Notes: a model not told the origin generated them from the letters alone. Counted from the stretch's first letter, positions 8,760 through 18,423 are shown. The stretch is DNA of 64,000 nucleotides from Flavobacterium potami (GCF_020026915.1 NZ_JAINUY010000003.1:124001-188000), one strand, 5' to 3'. Program-made: numbers and translations.

Positions 8760-10007
8760 TCAATTCAACGTTGAGGGCAATTCAAAAATTTCAAGATCAA
8801 AATATCTTACAGAAGCCATAACGTGATCGAAAATATCAGACATTATATATTCGTAGTTTGCCCAGCGTTTATCGCTTGAAAAAACATAAATTTCTAACGG
8901 AACTCCATGTGCGGTCGACTGTAATTGTCTACACATAATATGCATATTTTTGTTCAACCCTGGATGATCGTTTAGATACTGCATGATGTATTTTCTAAAC
9001 AATCCTAAATTGGTCATATTTCGACCATTTAGTGAAAGTGTTTTATCAATTCCTCTCAGATCATTGTATTTTTCGATTTCCGCTTGACGGCCATCAATAT
9101 AAGAAGTAATCAATTGTACTTTTCGTAGTTGATGCAAATCTTCATCATTCAAAAAACGAATGGTGCTACTTTTAATTAAAACATGTCTTTTAATACGTCT
9201 TCCATCCGATTTCTGCATTCCGCGCCAGTTCTGAAAAGAATCGGAACTTAAAGCATATGTTGGAATGGTAGTAATCGTGTTGTCAAAATTTCGAACTTTT
9301 ACAGTCGTCAAATTGATTTCGATTACATCTCCGTCGGCTCCGAATTTATCCATTGTAATCCAGTCGCCAATACGAACCATATCGTTTATGGCAACCTGAA
9401 CACTCGAAACGAATCCAAGAATTGTATCTCTAAAAATCAAGATAATAATGGCCGAAAGTGTTCCTAAAATGGTTAATAATTCACCTCTTTTGATTCCGAA
9501 CAAAGTTGAAATAATCATTGCAACACCAAAAATCCAAAGAATGATCATGATAACCTGAACAAAACTATCGATTGGTTTATCGCTGTATTCCGGTTTTTGT
9601 TTTAAATAATCGCGTAACGAATTAAAAATTGTTCTAACGATCCACAATCCAAGCAGTACAATATAAATACCCACTATTTTTCCGAACATCGACTCCCAAT
9701 ATTCGTATTTGTCTAAAATAACGGGAACCGCTTTGTAAATAAAGAAAAACGGAATTAAATAAGCCGTATATCTAGTGGTTTTGTTTTGAATTAAATAATC
9801 GTCAAACTTTGTTTTCGTACGCTGTGCAAAAATGGCAGTCAAAGTGACTAAAATAAATTTGGCCACATAATAAATTACGTAAGCCAATGCTATTAAAATA
9901 GCAATATTAAAGATCAAACTGGTATAAGACGCAACATTGCGGCTCATTCCCCAATCTCTAAAAGTAGGATATAAAAAATTAAATATTTTCTCCAAAAGCT
10001 TATGCAT
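8760..10007 (-). CDS. MscS-family mechanosensitive channel
   Basis: A 415-residue inner-membrane protein with about five membrane segments in its first 200 residues. The MscS pore/beta domain follows: the helix ending FRDTILGFVSSVQVAINDMVRIGDWI, then GDVIEINLTTVKVRNFDNTITTIP, where conserved Val-Arg-Phe and Pro residues are visible. Length and the MDKFGADGDV stretch resemble the YbdG/mini-channel branch. It gates ion flow upon hypo-osmotic stress. Its start overlaps the stop of the upstream DUF3817 gene by 8 nt, indicating translational coupling. Confidence 0.88.
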   Translation of the reverse strand: MHKLLEKIFNFLYPTFRDWGMSRNVASYTSLIFNIAILIALAYVIYYVAKFILVTLTAIFAQRTKTKFDDYLIQNKTTRYTAYLIPFFFIYKAVPVILDKYEYWESMFGKIVGIYIVLLGLWIVRTIFNSLRDYLKQKPEYSDKPIDSFVQVIMIILWIFGVAMIISTLFGIKRGELLTILGTLSAIIILIFRDTILGFVSSVQVAINDMVRIGDWITMDKFGADGDVIEINLTTVKVRNFDNTITTIPTYALSSDSFQNWRGMQKSDGRRIKRHVLIKSSTIRFLNDEDLHQLRKVQLITSYIDGRQAEIEKYNDLRGIDKTLSLNGRNMTNLGLFRKYIMQYLNDHPGLNKNMHIMCRQLQSTAHGVPLEIYVFSSDKRWANYEYIMSDIFDHVMASVRYFDLEIFELPSTLN

Positions 10008-10284
10008 TTGCTAAATATTTTTTCTCTATGTAGAAAGTTCCAAATGGAATTAGAGAAGCAATAAGAATAATTCCGAAGGTTTTTAAATCCCAATTCATGG
10101 ATTTTTTCAATAAAAATGCTAAAATAATATATCCGATAAATAAAACACCATGTGTCATTCCTAAAGGACGTAATAAGGTATGATAAAGTTCAGGATTATT
10201 GTTTTTGATAATCAACATATTAGCAAACAATACTAAATAAGAGATTCCCTCTAAAATGGCAGTAACTTTGAAAATCTTGAGCAT
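10000..10284 (-). CDS. DUF3817 membrane protein
   Basis: A 94-residue integral membrane protein with three hydrophobic helices. FKVTAILEGISYLVLF at the N-terminus and RPLGMTHGVLFIGYI in the middle are the hallmarks of the DUF3817 family. Function is unknown. It overlaps the mechanosensitive channel gene and is probably co-expressed with it. Confidence 0.8.
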   Translation of the reverse strand: MLKIFKVTAILEGISYLVLFANMLIIKNNNPELYHTLLRPLGMTHGVLFIGYIILAFLLKKSMNWDLKTFGIILIASLIPFGTFYIEKKYLANA

Positions 10285-10369
10285 GTATATATATTTTAAG
10301 TTTTATGCCAGCAAAATTAAGGATTCTAGATTGATTTCAGAATTTAAAAACTCAAATTTAAATCAGTTC

Positions 10370-10410
10370 CATATCGTCAAAATTGGAATTTGGAATTTAA
10401 AAAATTGAAA
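10370..10410. repeat. ATTCCAA-family word repeat (short copy)
   Basis: AATTGGAATTTGGAATTT and flanking A/T words just upstream of the 177-residue gene repeat the motif seen at 4329-4412 and 15464-15583. This copy has only one arm. Confidence 0.5.
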
Positions 10411-10424
10411 ATTATCTTTACTGT

Positions 10425-10958
10425 ATGAGTAAAAGAGATTTAAAAAAATATTTAGGAGAATTAACCAAAGAGCAACTAGAAGAACAATTAATAGAATTGT
10501 ATGAGAAATTTGCTCCAGTAAAAGTCTATTACGACTTTGTTTTTAACCCAAAAGAAGACAAATTACTACAAGATGCCAAGGTCAAAATCTCGCATGAATA
10601 TTTTCCGATCAAAAAACCTGGAGCAAAATGGCGTCCTAAAGCCAAAATGCGTCGATCGGTTGCTCAAAAACTAATAAAACATTTCATGATGCTTGGTGTC
10701 GATTCTTATGTTGTAGCAGATATTATGCTTTACAACATTGAAATTGCGCAAACGTTTTCTTCGCAAAATTTCATCAAGCAAGAATTATTTTACAAAAGTA
10801 TCTTTAATTCGTTTGAACAAGCTGTTAATTTTATCATCTCAAATGGAATTTTTAATGATTTTAAATTACGAATAAATGGCATTTTAGAAGAAACTATGCA
10901 ACAAAAATGGAAAAATAAGTACGATTTTGAGACAATTTTAGACAAAATTGACCTTTAA
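10425..10958 (+). CDS. conserved protein, DUF6155-like
   Basis: A 177-residue basic, mostly helical soluble protein beginning SKRDLKKYLGELTKEQLEEQLIEL. The middle KISHEYFPIKKPGAKW and KMRRSVAQKLIKHF segments are strongly basic. I believe this matches the DUF6155 family of Bacteroidota, for which no function is known, but the family name is from memory and should be checked. Confidence 0.6.
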   Translation: MSKRDLKKYLGELTKEQLEEQLIELYEKFAPVKVYYDFVFNPKEDKLLQDAKVKISHEYFPIKKPGAKWRPKAKMRRSVAQKLIKHFMMLGVDSYVVADIMLYNIEIAQTFSSQNFIKQELFYKSIFNSFEQAVNFIISNGIFNDFKLRINGILEETMQQKWKNKYDFETILDKIDL

Positions 10959-11039
10959 AACCACTTCCCATATAAAATCTTTATTTAAAAAAAACATTTA
11001 TTTTAGGTTAAAATAAGATGAATAACTGTTTTTTCGGTG

Positions 11040-11047
11040 TATTTTTG
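11040..11047 (+). promoter_or_regulatory. candidate -7 box of the helicase gene
   Basis: TATTTTTG fits TANNTTTG, 20 nt before the ATG at 11068. No clear -33 TTG is seen. Confidence 0.35.
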
Positions 11048-11067
11048 CAAAAATCCAAAAATAAACA

Positions 11068-12606
11068 ATGTCTCAAAACACTTTAGAAATACAAAGAGAA
11101 GAGAAGAAAGAACTTTATGCATACCAAAAAGGCGATATTGACGCCATTTTTGACCGTTTAGACAATGCTCCTCCAAAACATCATTTATTGTATCAACTTC
11201 CTACCGGAGGTGGAAAAACAGTAATATTTTCTGAAATCGTTCGTCGTTATTTATCTAATAATGACAAAAAAGTTGTGGTACTAACGCACCGTATTGAACT
11301 TTGTAAGCAAACTTCAAAAATGCTTACAGGTTTCGGAGTGACCAACAAAATAATCAATAGTAAAGTAAAAGAACTGCCAGATCAGAATGATTTTTCTTGT
11401 TTTGTGGCAATGGTCGAAACTTTAAAAAATCGTATTAACGATGAAAAACTTCATCTAGATAATATCGGTTTGGTCATTATTGATGAGGCACACTATAATT
11501 CATTTAGAAAATTATTAAACTCATTCAAAAATGCTTTTATTCTTGGAGTAACAGCAACACCTTTGAGTTCAAATATAAAATTACCAATGCACCAAAGTTA
11601 CAATGAACTGATTGTAGGAGATACAATTGGATCATTAATCGACAAAGGTTTCTTGGCAAAAGCAACCACATACAGTTATGATGTTGGTTTGACTTCTCTA
11701 AAAGTAGGCATCAATGGTGATTATACCGTAAAATCATCAGATGATTTATATACGAATACTTTGATGCAGGAGAAACTTTTGCATGCATACACAGAACGTT
11801 CATTAGGTAAAAAAACATTGATTTTCAATAATGGTATTCATACTTCATTATATGTGTATGAAACTTTTAGAGAAGCAGGTTACGACATCAGACACCTTGA
11901 CAATACAAGTAGTTCTGAAGAACGTAAAGATATTTTGCAATGGTTCAAAAAAACTCCAGATGCAATTTTGACTTCTGTAGGAATTCTAACAACTGGTTTT
12001 GACGAGCCGACGGTTGAAACTATTATCTTGAACAGAGCAACAAAATCATTGACTTTATATTTCCAAATGATTGGTCGTGGTTCTCGTAAACTGCCAGGAA
12101 AAGATGAATTTACTGTTATTGATTTAGGAAACAATGCTGCGCGTTTCGGTTTATGGAGCGATCCTGTAAACTGGCAGCACATATTTAAATCACCTGAATT
12201 TTATCTTGAAAATCTTCGAGATGATCAGGAAATTGAAATGTTTTTCAAATACAGTATGCCTCCTGAATTAAGAGCAAAATTCAGTAAAACAGCCGATGTA
12301 AGTTTTGATGTAGATGAAGAACACAAATTAATTATCAAACAAAATTTACGTTCAAAAGTAGTTTTGGATAAATCTCTAGAACAACATGCTGCAATGTGCG
12401 TAGATAATACAGAAACGCTACAGGAAGCTAAAATGTTAGCAAAAGAATTGGATGATGATATTGAAGATCGTATTAAGCGTTATTCTAAATGTCTGAGTCA
12501 ATGTAGTAAAAACTACCGCGAATGGCTTGTTGATGATTATAAACAAAGATTAACATTATTAATTGGTAAAAAATATCGTGAGAAAATCATGAACGAACCG
12601 GATTGA
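11068..12606 (+). CDS. DEAD/DEAH-box (RadD/res-like) SF2 helicase
   Basis: A 512-residue cytosolic superfamily 2 nucleic-acid helicase. Motif I is QLPTGGGKTVIF, motif II is IIDEAH, motif III is VTATP, and motif VI is QMIGRGSRKLPGK. The order Q-rich start, Walker A, DEAH and the arginine finger resembles RadD/type III restriction ResIII helicases, which act in DNA repair or restriction. No methylase or nuclease gene is adjacent, so a housekeeping repair role is more likely. Substrate is inferred. Confidence 0.85.
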   Translation: MSQNTLEIQREEKKELYAYQKGDIDAIFDRLDNAPPKHHLLYQLPTGGGKTVIFSEIVRRYLSNNDKKVVVLTHRIELCKQTSKMLTGFGVTNKIINSKVKELPDQNDFSCFVAMVETLKNRINDEKLHLDNIGLVIIDEAHYNSFRKLLNSFKNAFILGVTATPLSSNIKLPMHQSYNELIVGDTIGSLIDKGFLAKATTYSYDVGLTSLKVGINGDYTVKSSDDLYTNTLMQEKLLHAYTERSLGKKTLIFNNGIHTSLYVYETFREAGYDIRHLDNTSSSEERKDILQWFKKTPDAILTSVGILTTGFDEPTVETIILNRATKSLTLYFQMIGRGSRKLPGKDEFTVIDLGNNAARFGLWSDPVNWQHIFKSPEFYLENLRDDQEIEMFFKYSMPPELRAKFSKTADVSFDVDEEHKLIIKQNLRSKVVLDKSLEQHAAMCVDNTETLQEAKMLAKELDDDIEDRIKRYSKCLSQCSKNYREWLVDDYKQRLTLLIGKKYREKIMNEPD

Positions 12607-12623
12607 TTAATTTAGTTTTATTT

Positions 12624-12768
12624 GTTTCAGGTTTCATGTTTCACGTTGTTGGAATCTAAAACATTATATAAATAATAAAAAGGAGAAATGGCATTTTAGT
12701 TAATGAAATTTCTCCTTTCAATCTTATTAAGTTTCCGTGTAACTTGAAACCTTAAACTTTAAACAAAA
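12624..12768. repeat. GTTTCAGG-family palindrome with central hairpin
   Basis: GTTTCAGGTTTCATGTTTC on the left faces AACTTGAAACCTTAAAC on the right. Between them lies a separate hairpin with AAAGGAGAAAT and ATTTCTCCTTT arms (12679-12718) that may act as a terminator after the helicase gene. Confidence 0.75.
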
Positions 12769-12780
12769 AAAACAAAAGTT

Positions 12781-14115
12781 ATGTCTAAATCATTCTCAAC
12801 ATTAGGAATTTCTGCTCCAATATTAAAATCTTTAAGCGATTTAAATATTGTTGAACCAACAGAAATACAACAAAAAGTAATTCCGTTATTTTTGAGCGAA
12901 ACTCATGATATTGTTGGTCTAGCAAAAACAGGAACGGGTAAAACTGCTGCTTTCGGATTGCCTTTGCTACAATTAGTAAAATCAGATTCTAATGCAGTTC
13001 AAGCCGTTATTCTTGTTCCAACAAGAGAATTAGGACAACAGATTTTTAGAAATCTTGAAGACTTTTCAAAACATATTCCAAATATTTCTATAGCTTCAAT
13101 TTGTGGAGGAACTCCAATAAAACCACAGATAGAAAGATTAAAGGAAGGTGCGCAGATTGTTGTAGCAACTCCAGGTCGTTTAATCGATTTGATTCAGCGT
13201 AAAGCAATTGACTTAAAACAAACCGAATATCTAGTTTTGGATGAAGCCGACGAAATGGTTGCTATTCTTAAAGAAAGTCTAGACGAAATTATAGCAGAAT
13301 TACCCAAAAAACACCGCACTTTATTATTTTCTGCGACACTTCCAGGAACAATCAAACAATTGATTCAGAATTATTTGAACAAAAATGTAGTTCAAATAAG
13401 TGCCAGTATGGAAACTGTTGGCAACGAAGGTATTGATCATGAATATATTGTAGTTGATCCTATCGAAAAGCTTGAAGTTCTAATGCATTTCCTAAATTCT
13501 AGAGATGGAGAAAGAGGAATTATTTTCTGCAAAACAAAAGCTGCAGTAAATAAATTAGCTAAAAACCTAGCGATTAATAAGTTTTCTTCGGGAGCACTTC
13601 ATGGAAGTCTGACACAAGGAATTCGCGATAGAATTATGGAGCAATTTCGTGAAGGTCATATCAATATTTTAGTTGCAACCGATTTAGCTGCAAGAGGAAT
13701 TGATGTAAAAGAGATTTCATACGTAATTAATTATCATTTGCCTGATACTTACGAAAATTACGTTCACCGAAGCGGAAGAACGGCAAGGGCAGGGGCAAAA
13801 GGACTTTCTTTAACGGTTTTACAACAAGAAGAAGTTTTTGAAATTGCTGATTTTGAAAGAGAATTGGGAATTAAGTTTTCAGAATTTAAAAAACCAACTG
13901 CAGCAAGTCTTGAAGAAAACAATATGCTTTTATGGGCAAAACAAATCTTCAAAACAAAACCAAATCACGAACTTTCTAGTGATTTAAAAACTAAAGTTAA
14001 AACTGTTTTTCATCATTTGACCAAAGATGAGCTAATCGAAAAATTAATGGCAAGTTATGTCCTACAGAACAAAATCGATATAGTTGATAAAACAGTTAAA
14101 AAATTCAAAAAGTAA
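12781..14115 (+). CDS. DEAD-box ATP-dependent RNA helicase
   Basis: A 444-residue RNA helicase with all the family motifs: Q motif (FSTLGISAPILKSL..PTEIQQKVIP), motif I AKTGTGKTAA, Ia PTRELGQQ, II VLDEADEM, III FSATLP, V DLAARGID and VI HRSGRTARAG. It unwinds structured RNA in ribosome assembly or mRNA decay. The C-terminal tail beyond the two RecA domains is short and lysine-rich. Which of the several family paralogues it is cannot be told. Confidence 0.93.
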   Translation: MSKSFSTLGISAPILKSLSDLNIVEPTEIQQKVIPLFLSETHDIVGLAKTGTGKTAAFGLPLLQLVKSDSNAVQAVILVPTRELGQQIFRNLEDFSKHIPNISIASICGGTPIKPQIERLKEGAQIVVATPGRLIDLIQRKAIDLKQTEYLVLDEADEMVAILKESLDEIIAELPKKHRTLLFSATLPGTIKQLIQNYLNKNVVQISASMETVGNEGIDHEYIVVDPIEKLEVLMHFLNSRDGERGIIFCKTKAAVNKLAKNLAINKFSSGALHGSLTQGIRDRIMEQFREGHINILVATDLAARGIDVKEISYVINYHLPDTYENYVHRSGRTARAGAKGLSLTVLQQEEVFEIADFERELGIKFSEFKKPTAASLEENNMLLWAKQIFKTKPNHELSSDLKTKVKTVFHHLTKDELIEKLMASYVLQNKIDIVDKTVKKFKK

Positions 14116-14125
14116 ATAATATGAC

Positions 14126-14157
14126 TTTTGTCATTGTATATTAAAGTTGTACATTTA
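14126..14157 (+). promoter_or_regulatory. candidate promoter of the NADH dehydrogenase gene
   Basis: TTTTG ends at 14130 and is followed, after 19 nt, by TACATTTA at 14150-14157. This matches the Bacteroidota TTG-N19-TANNTTTG promoter plan except for the last base. The ATG follows 38 nt later. Confidence 0.55.
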
Positions 14158-14195
14158 TAAGGAATTATTTTATAATCCTACTTAATACAACATAT

Positions 14196-15461
14196 ATGAA
14201 AATAGTCATTATTGGGGGTGGATTTGCAGGTCTTAATTTAGCAAAAGAGCTTGTAAATCAGCCTCAAATACAAGTAACACTTGTAGACAAGAATAATTAT
14301 AACTTTTTCCCACCACTTATATATCAAGTTGCTACAGCTTTTTTAGAACCATCGAGCATTAGTTATCCTTTTAGAAAATTTTTTGCAGGTAAAAAAAATC
14401 TGCAGTTTCGTTTAGGTGAATTATTATCTGTTTCTCCTGCTGAAAAGAAAATTACTTTGAGTAATGGAGAATTAGAGTATGACCATCTTGTTTTTGCAAC
14501 TGGAGCAGAGACGAGTTATTTTGGTATGGAAAACGTAATGAAAAATGCCATTCCGATGAAAACCTTAAATGATGCCATCGTAATGCGTAACACATTGCTT
14601 AAAAACCTTGAGAAAGCTGCCATTTGCAAAGATATGCGTAAAAGACGTAAATTACTTACAATTGTTGTAGCAGGAGGGGGGCCGACAGGAGTAGAGGTTT
14701 CTGGAATGTTTGCCGAAATGAGAAAAAGTATTCTTTTAAAAGAATATCCTGAGTTAGATACATCTGCAAGTAATGTATATTTAGTAGATGGAGGCGATGC
14801 TTTATTGGCTCCAATGAGTAAAGATTCTCAAAAAGATACTTTAGAAGCCTTAACTAAACTAGGTGTTGTAGTAAAATTGAACACGAAAGTTGTTGATTAT
14901 GTTGATGATACCGTGGTCTTTGAAAATGGAGAAACCATAAAAACCATAAACTTAATTTGGGCTGCCGGAGTATCTGCTAAAATCTTTGAAGGAATTCCAA
15001 AAGAAAGTTATGGACGAGGCAGACGTATGGCCACAGACGCTTATAATAAGGTAAACGCTGTTGATAATATTTATGCTATCGGAGATACTGCCATAACAGC
15101 TGGCGATGTAAATTTTCCAGACGGACATCCACAGGTTGCTCAGGTTGCAATTCAGCAAGGATTAAATCTGGCTAAGAACTTTAAAGCTATGGTAGAGAAT
15201 AAACCTCTTAAGCCTTTCGCTTACAAAGATAAAGGTTCTATGGCTATTATCGGAAGAGCAAAAGCCGTTGTAGATTTACCAAGTCCGAAATGGCATTTTA
15301 AAGGCTTCTTTGCTTGGATAATCTGGTTGTTTATTCACTTAATTTCTTTGATTACGTATAGAAACAGATTGAATACATTCTGGAACTGGATGGTTGCTTA
15401 TTTCGCAAAAGATCAATCTCTTAGAATGATTATCAGACCTGATAAAAAGATACAAAGCTAA
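14196..15461 (+). CDS. type II NADH dehydrogenase
   Basis: A 421-residue flavoprotein with an N-terminal FAD-binding Rossmann motif (GGGFAGLNLAKEL), a second NADH-binding motif (VVAGGGPTGVEVSG), and the YAIGDTA FAD-pyrophosphate signature. The C-terminal segment (about 365-400, FKGFFAWIIWLFIHLISLITYRNR in two pieces) is a hydrophobic membrane-attachment helix typical of NDH-2. It passes electrons from NADH to quinone without pumping protons. Confidence 0.9.
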   Translation: MKIVIIGGGFAGLNLAKELVNQPQIQVTLVDKNNYNFFPPLIYQVATAFLEPSSISYPFRKFFAGKKNLQFRLGELLSVSPAEKKITLSNGELEYDHLVFATGAETSYFGMENVMKNAIPMKTLNDAIVMRNTLLKNLEKAAICKDMRKRRKLLTIVVAGGGPTGVEVSGMFAEMRKSILLKEYPELDTSASNVYLVDGGDALLAPMSKDSQKDTLEALTKLGVVVKLNTKVVDYVDDTVVFENGETIKTINLIWAAGVSAKIFEGIPKESYGRGRRMATDAYNKVNAVDNIYAIGDTAITAGDVNFPDGHPQVAQVAIQQGLNLAKNFKAMVENKPLKPFAYKDKGSMAIIGRAKAVVDLPSPKWHFKGFFAWIIWLFIHLISLITYRNRLNTFWNWMVAYFAKDQSLRMIIRPDKKIQS

Positions 15462-15463
15462 TT

Positions 15464-15583
15464 TTAGAAATTCCAATTTTTTAAAATTAAATTCCAATAA
15501 AAAAGCCTAAATCTTTGATTTAGGCTTTTTAGTATTTAAGTATTCCAATTTTGGAATTTGGAATTTAAAAAATTGGAATTTTA
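15464..15583. repeat. ATTCCAA word palindrome enclosing a terminator
   Basis: Arms of AAATTCCAA..TTTAAA and their complement surround a strong hairpin at 15499-15530. The layout places the terminator at the tip of a longer palindrome between two convergent genes. Confidence 0.75.
15499..15530. terminator. bidirectional terminator
   Basis: GCCTAAAT and ATTTAGGC form a stem with flanking A and T runs, between the convergent NADH dehydrogenase and MFS genes. Confidence 0.85.
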
Positions 15584-15589
15584 CCATTT

Positions 15590-16819
15590 TTAGTGCCCAA
15601 TCATAACATCATCACTATCTGACAATTCTACTTTATTTTTAATGAAACGCTTTCCTATATTTAAAATAACAAAAGCCGTTATTGTGGTTGTAGTCATAAT
15701 GGCAACCATTGGTGCCACAGAATCTTTTACAAAAACTCCAATTGCAAAAGAAGCCAAAGCACCTAAACCTAATTGAATAGCTCCCATTAAAGCAGATGCA
15801 CTTCCTGTATTTTTAGCAAATGGCGCCAATGTCAGCCCTGCGGTGTTAGGATTGGATATTCCTAAACATGCTAAAAACAGGAATAACATTCCGATTGTTT
15901 CATACAAGCCTAAAAGATCATTTAAAGCTAAAAATAGAAAAACAATACTAATAATGGATTGGGAAATCAATGCTCCAAAAATCATTTGTTCACTTGAAAA
16001 TCTTTTCAATAACATCGAATTTAATTGGCTAGAACCAATAAAACTTACTGACATCAAGGCGAAAATCCATCCATATGTTTTGGCATCAACCTTGTAAATA
16101 TCCATAAAAACTAGAGGAGAAGCTGCTACATAAGAAAACAATCCAGAAAAAGCAATTGCTCCAGTAAATGCATAAGTATAGAATTGAGGTTCTTTTAAAA
16201 CCAATAAAAAATTACTAATAATTGGTTTTGGTTTTAAAGAAATGGTAGTATCAGGTTTATAGGTATCTGGAAGCCCAATTTGCGAGGCAACCAAAATAAC
16301 AATCCCCATACACATCAATATAAAAAATACAGCGTGCCAACCTAAATCTTCTGTTACATAACCACCAATAGTTGGCGCAAGCATTGGCGAAAGTCCAACA
16401 ACAAGCATCAAAAGAGAAAAAACTTTTGGAATATCTTTCACAGGAAATAAATCACGAACCATTGCTACAGAAGCCACAGTCGCCGCACAACTACCAATTG
16501 CCTGAATAAAGCGAAGGAATATAAAAGCATCTATATCAGCAACATAAATACACCCTAAAGAAGCCAGAATATAGACTAGAAGTCCAATAAACAAAGGTTT
16601 TTTGCGACCAAAACGATCTAATAATGGTCCGTAAAGTAATTGTCCAGCAGAAATTCCGATAAAATAACTAGATAAACTCATAGAAACTTTCGCAACAGAA
16701 GTATTTAAATCTTTTGCAATTCCAGAGAAACCAGGCAAATACATATCAATTGAAAAAGGACCAAGAGCAGTAAGAGATCCTAAAATAAGGATCAGTTTTA
16801 TATATTTTTTCGTTGTCAT
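15590..16819 (-). CDS. Bcr/CflA-family multidrug efflux MFS transporter
   Basis: A 409-residue inner-membrane protein with 12 predicted helices. The first helix reads LTALGPFSIDMYLPGF, which is diagnostic for the Bcr/CflA (DHA1) drug:H+ antiporters. The loop 2-3 motif GPLLDRFGRKKPL and the motif C region LVVGLSPMLAPTIGG also fit. It probably exports hydrophobic compounds. Substrate is not predictable. Confidence 0.88.
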   Translation of the reverse strand: MTTKKYIKLILILGSLTALGPFSIDMYLPGFSGIAKDLNTSVAKVSMSLSSYFIGISAGQLLYGPLLDRFGRKKPLFIGLLVYILASLGCIYVADIDAFIFLRFIQAIGSCAATVASVAMVRDLFPVKDIPKVFSLLMLVVGLSPMLAPTIGGYVTEDLGWHAVFFILMCMGIVILVASQIGLPDTYKPDTTISLKPKPIISNFLLVLKEPQFYTYAFTGAIAFSGLFSYVAASPLVFMDIYKVDAKTYGWIFALMSVSFIGSSQLNSMLLKRFSSEQMIFGALISQSIISIVFLFLALNDLLGLYETIGMLFLFLACLGISNPNTAGLTLAPFAKNTGSASALMGAIQLGLGALASFAIGVFVKDSVAPMVAIMTTTTITAFVILNIGKRFIKNKVELSDSDDVMIGH

Positions 16820-16963
16820 TTTCTTAAAAAAGGGCTTATAATTTTTTGCAAAGGTAAAGATTTCTTATCTTGTAGTAGAACTTAAGGAAGTTTATAAAAT
16901 TAAATTACTGTTACGAAAAACAAAATCTTGTCGTAACTACTTATTAATCTTAAAATTAAAAAC

Positions 16964-17380
16964 ATGAGAAAGTACCTTTTATTATTCGCCGTTTTATGCA
17001 CATCAATTTCATTTGCTCAAACAATTACATCTAAACAAGAAGAAGCGAGTATTGCACAATACGAACTTCTTAAAAAAGTAAATCAATATTACCCAGACAT
17101 TACGTTAAGCAAATCTGTAACTAATTTTTATGCAGATGGAAAAATTATTGACACACAACAAGAGTTTGATTTAAGAGGAACCAAATTTTCAAGCTACAAA
17201 CTTGGAATTGGACCTGATAATAAAAAAGTCTTATTTGACTATGTATCAACCGAAGCAGGACATGTTCACGGTGATGTAACTATTTTTAACGGAAATGCAT
17301 TGAAAACAACATTTAATGAAAAAACGAATCAAATTGATGTTTCATTGAATGGAAAATCAGTTTATCTGAAAAAATTATAA
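16964..17380 (+). CDS. secreted protein, chromosomal paralogue of the prophage gene at 18424
   Basis: A 138-residue protein with a cleavable signal peptide ending SISFAQ. The mature part begins with a helix (IAQYELLKKVNQYYPDITLSK) and contains HGDVTIFNGNALKT. Both segments recur in the protein encoded at 18424-18867, inside the integrated element, so the two genes are clearly paralogous. Function is unknown. It lies about 580 bp left of the left att site. Confidence 0.7.
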   Translation: MRKYLLLFAVLCTSISFAQTITSKQEEASIAQYELLKKVNQYYPDITLSKSVTNFYADGKIIDTQQEFDLRGTKFSSYKLGIGPDNKKVLFDYVSTEAGHVHGDVTIFNGNALKTTFNEKTNQIDVSLNGKSVYLKKL

Positions 17381-17396
17381 ATTTTACCAATTTAGA

Positions 17397-17426
17397 AAAG
17401 GCACCATAATTTTATGGTGCTTTTTT
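17397..17426 (+). terminator. terminator after the secreted-protein gene
   Basis: GCACCATAA and TTATGGTGC form a stem followed by six T residues, 17 nt after the stop codon. Confidence 0.85.
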
Positions 17427-17430
17427 AGTT

Positions 17431-17438
17431 TATATTTG
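17431..17438 (+). promoter_or_regulatory. candidate -7 box
   Basis: TATATTTG lies 26 nt before the ATG of the 125-residue gene and directly after the preceding terminator, consistent with an independent transcription start. Confidence 0.5.
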
Positions 17439-17464
17439 ATTCTCAGAAAACAAAAAACTCAATA

Positions 17465-17842
17465 ATGAAAAAATTCATTTTACTTCTATTTTTAATTGCT
17501 TTAAAATCTTATTCACAAAACAGATTCTCAGGAACCTGGAGTAATGAAAAATGTAAAGACTGTAAAAAAGAATACATTTTTACAATTACTATAGCACAAT
17601 CTAACTCAGCAATTTTTGGAACAGCAGAAATTACAAGCGATCATAAAGAATTAAATACAGGGATTTTAGAAGTTTCCGGATATGTTTATCCGCTTGGTGA
17701 TAAGGCTCAAATTAAATTGAAAGATAAAAATGGAGTTTCTTCAGGTGCAGTTTTAATGGCAAATGATGGAGCTATGCAATTCTCAAAACGTGGTGGCGCT
17801 GATCTGGTTCCAAAAGAATTGATTTTAAATAAATTGTATTAG
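17465..17842 (+). CDS. small secreted protein
   Basis: A 125-residue protein with a signal peptide ending LKSYSQ. The mature part carries a CxxC pair (KCKDCKKEY) and a beta-rich body that starts FSGTWSNEK, a form seen in lipocalin-like and DUF2147-like small secreted proteins. I cannot name a family with confidence. It is the last chromosomal gene before the left att site. Confidence 0.6.
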   Translation: MKKFILLLFLIALKSYSQNRFSGTWSNEKCKDCKKEYIFTITIAQSNSAIFGTAEITSDHKELNTGILEVSGYVYPLGDKAQIKLKDKNGVSSGAVLMANDGAMQFSKRGGADLVPKELILNKLY

Positions 17843-17957
17843 GAAGATTTTATTAGAATTAAAATTTTCGAATGAGAAATTAAACTAACAAATATGTTAT
17901 GCATTTAAAATCCTTGCAAAATATAATCAACTGAGCGTCAATCACAATAGTATTAAT

Positions 17958-17985
17958 TTGAACTATAATTTATAGTATGATTTGC
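17958..17985 (+). other. left att site (hybrid dif)
   Basis: The XerC-like arm is TTGAACTATAA (17958-17968), the spacer TTTATA (17969-17974), and the XerD-side arm GTATGATTTGC (17975-17985). The 16 bases TGAACTATAATTTATA are identical to the right site, but the XerD arm diverges from the dif consensus. This is what a phage-derived XerD arm would give after recombination. Confidence 0.78.
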
Positions 17986-18081
17986 AGTATGTCCAAGAAG
18001 ATGTTAACAACTTTATTAACAGGATCTTTTTCCCCTATTTTGAAGAAATCTAAAGATATAAAAAAAATATGGACATAAAAA

Positions 18082-18101
18082 AACCCCGTTTTATTGGGGT
18101 T
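18082..18101 (-). terminator. terminator of the leftmost prophage genes
   Basis: On the minus strand AACCCC and GGGGTT pair around an 8-nt loop and are followed by a T run. It ends leftward transcription just inside the left att site. Confidence 0.8.
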
Positions 18102-18107
18102 CATTTA

Positions 18108-18362
18108 TTAATCTCTATTACTAATGTTTTCTAGCATAGATTCTATTCTGCCTAAACGATTATCTATATCCGACAAATCAATATCATCTATCTTGTCTTT
18201 AATCGATGATAATGTGTCGTCAATGTAGCCTAATTTAGTTTCCAGTCTTTGAAGACCTTTATCTATATAATCAGTATTATCTTTTACATCTATGATATTT
18301 CTTGTATACTTACTTATATCTTCTAATAATTCGATAATATCCTGCGCTTGTTGATCTGTCAT
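18108..18362 (-). CDS. small coiled-coil protein (prophage)
   Basis: An 84-residue acidic protein with heptad-like repeats (DYIDKGLQRLETKLGYIDD, then LSSIKDKIDDIDLSDIDNRL) and no signal or membrane segment. It probably forms a coiled-coil oligomer. It is the last gene before the left att. I recognise no family. Confidence 0.55.
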   Translation of the reverse strand: MTDQQAQDIIELLEDISKYTRNIIDVKDNTDYIDKGLQRLETKLGYIDDTLSSIKDKIDDIDLSDIDNRLGRIESMLENISNRD

Positions 18363-18423
18363 TTAAATATTTTTTAAGGTTAGTATTAGTTAGTTATTTG
18401 ATACAGCAATTTACAATATTTAT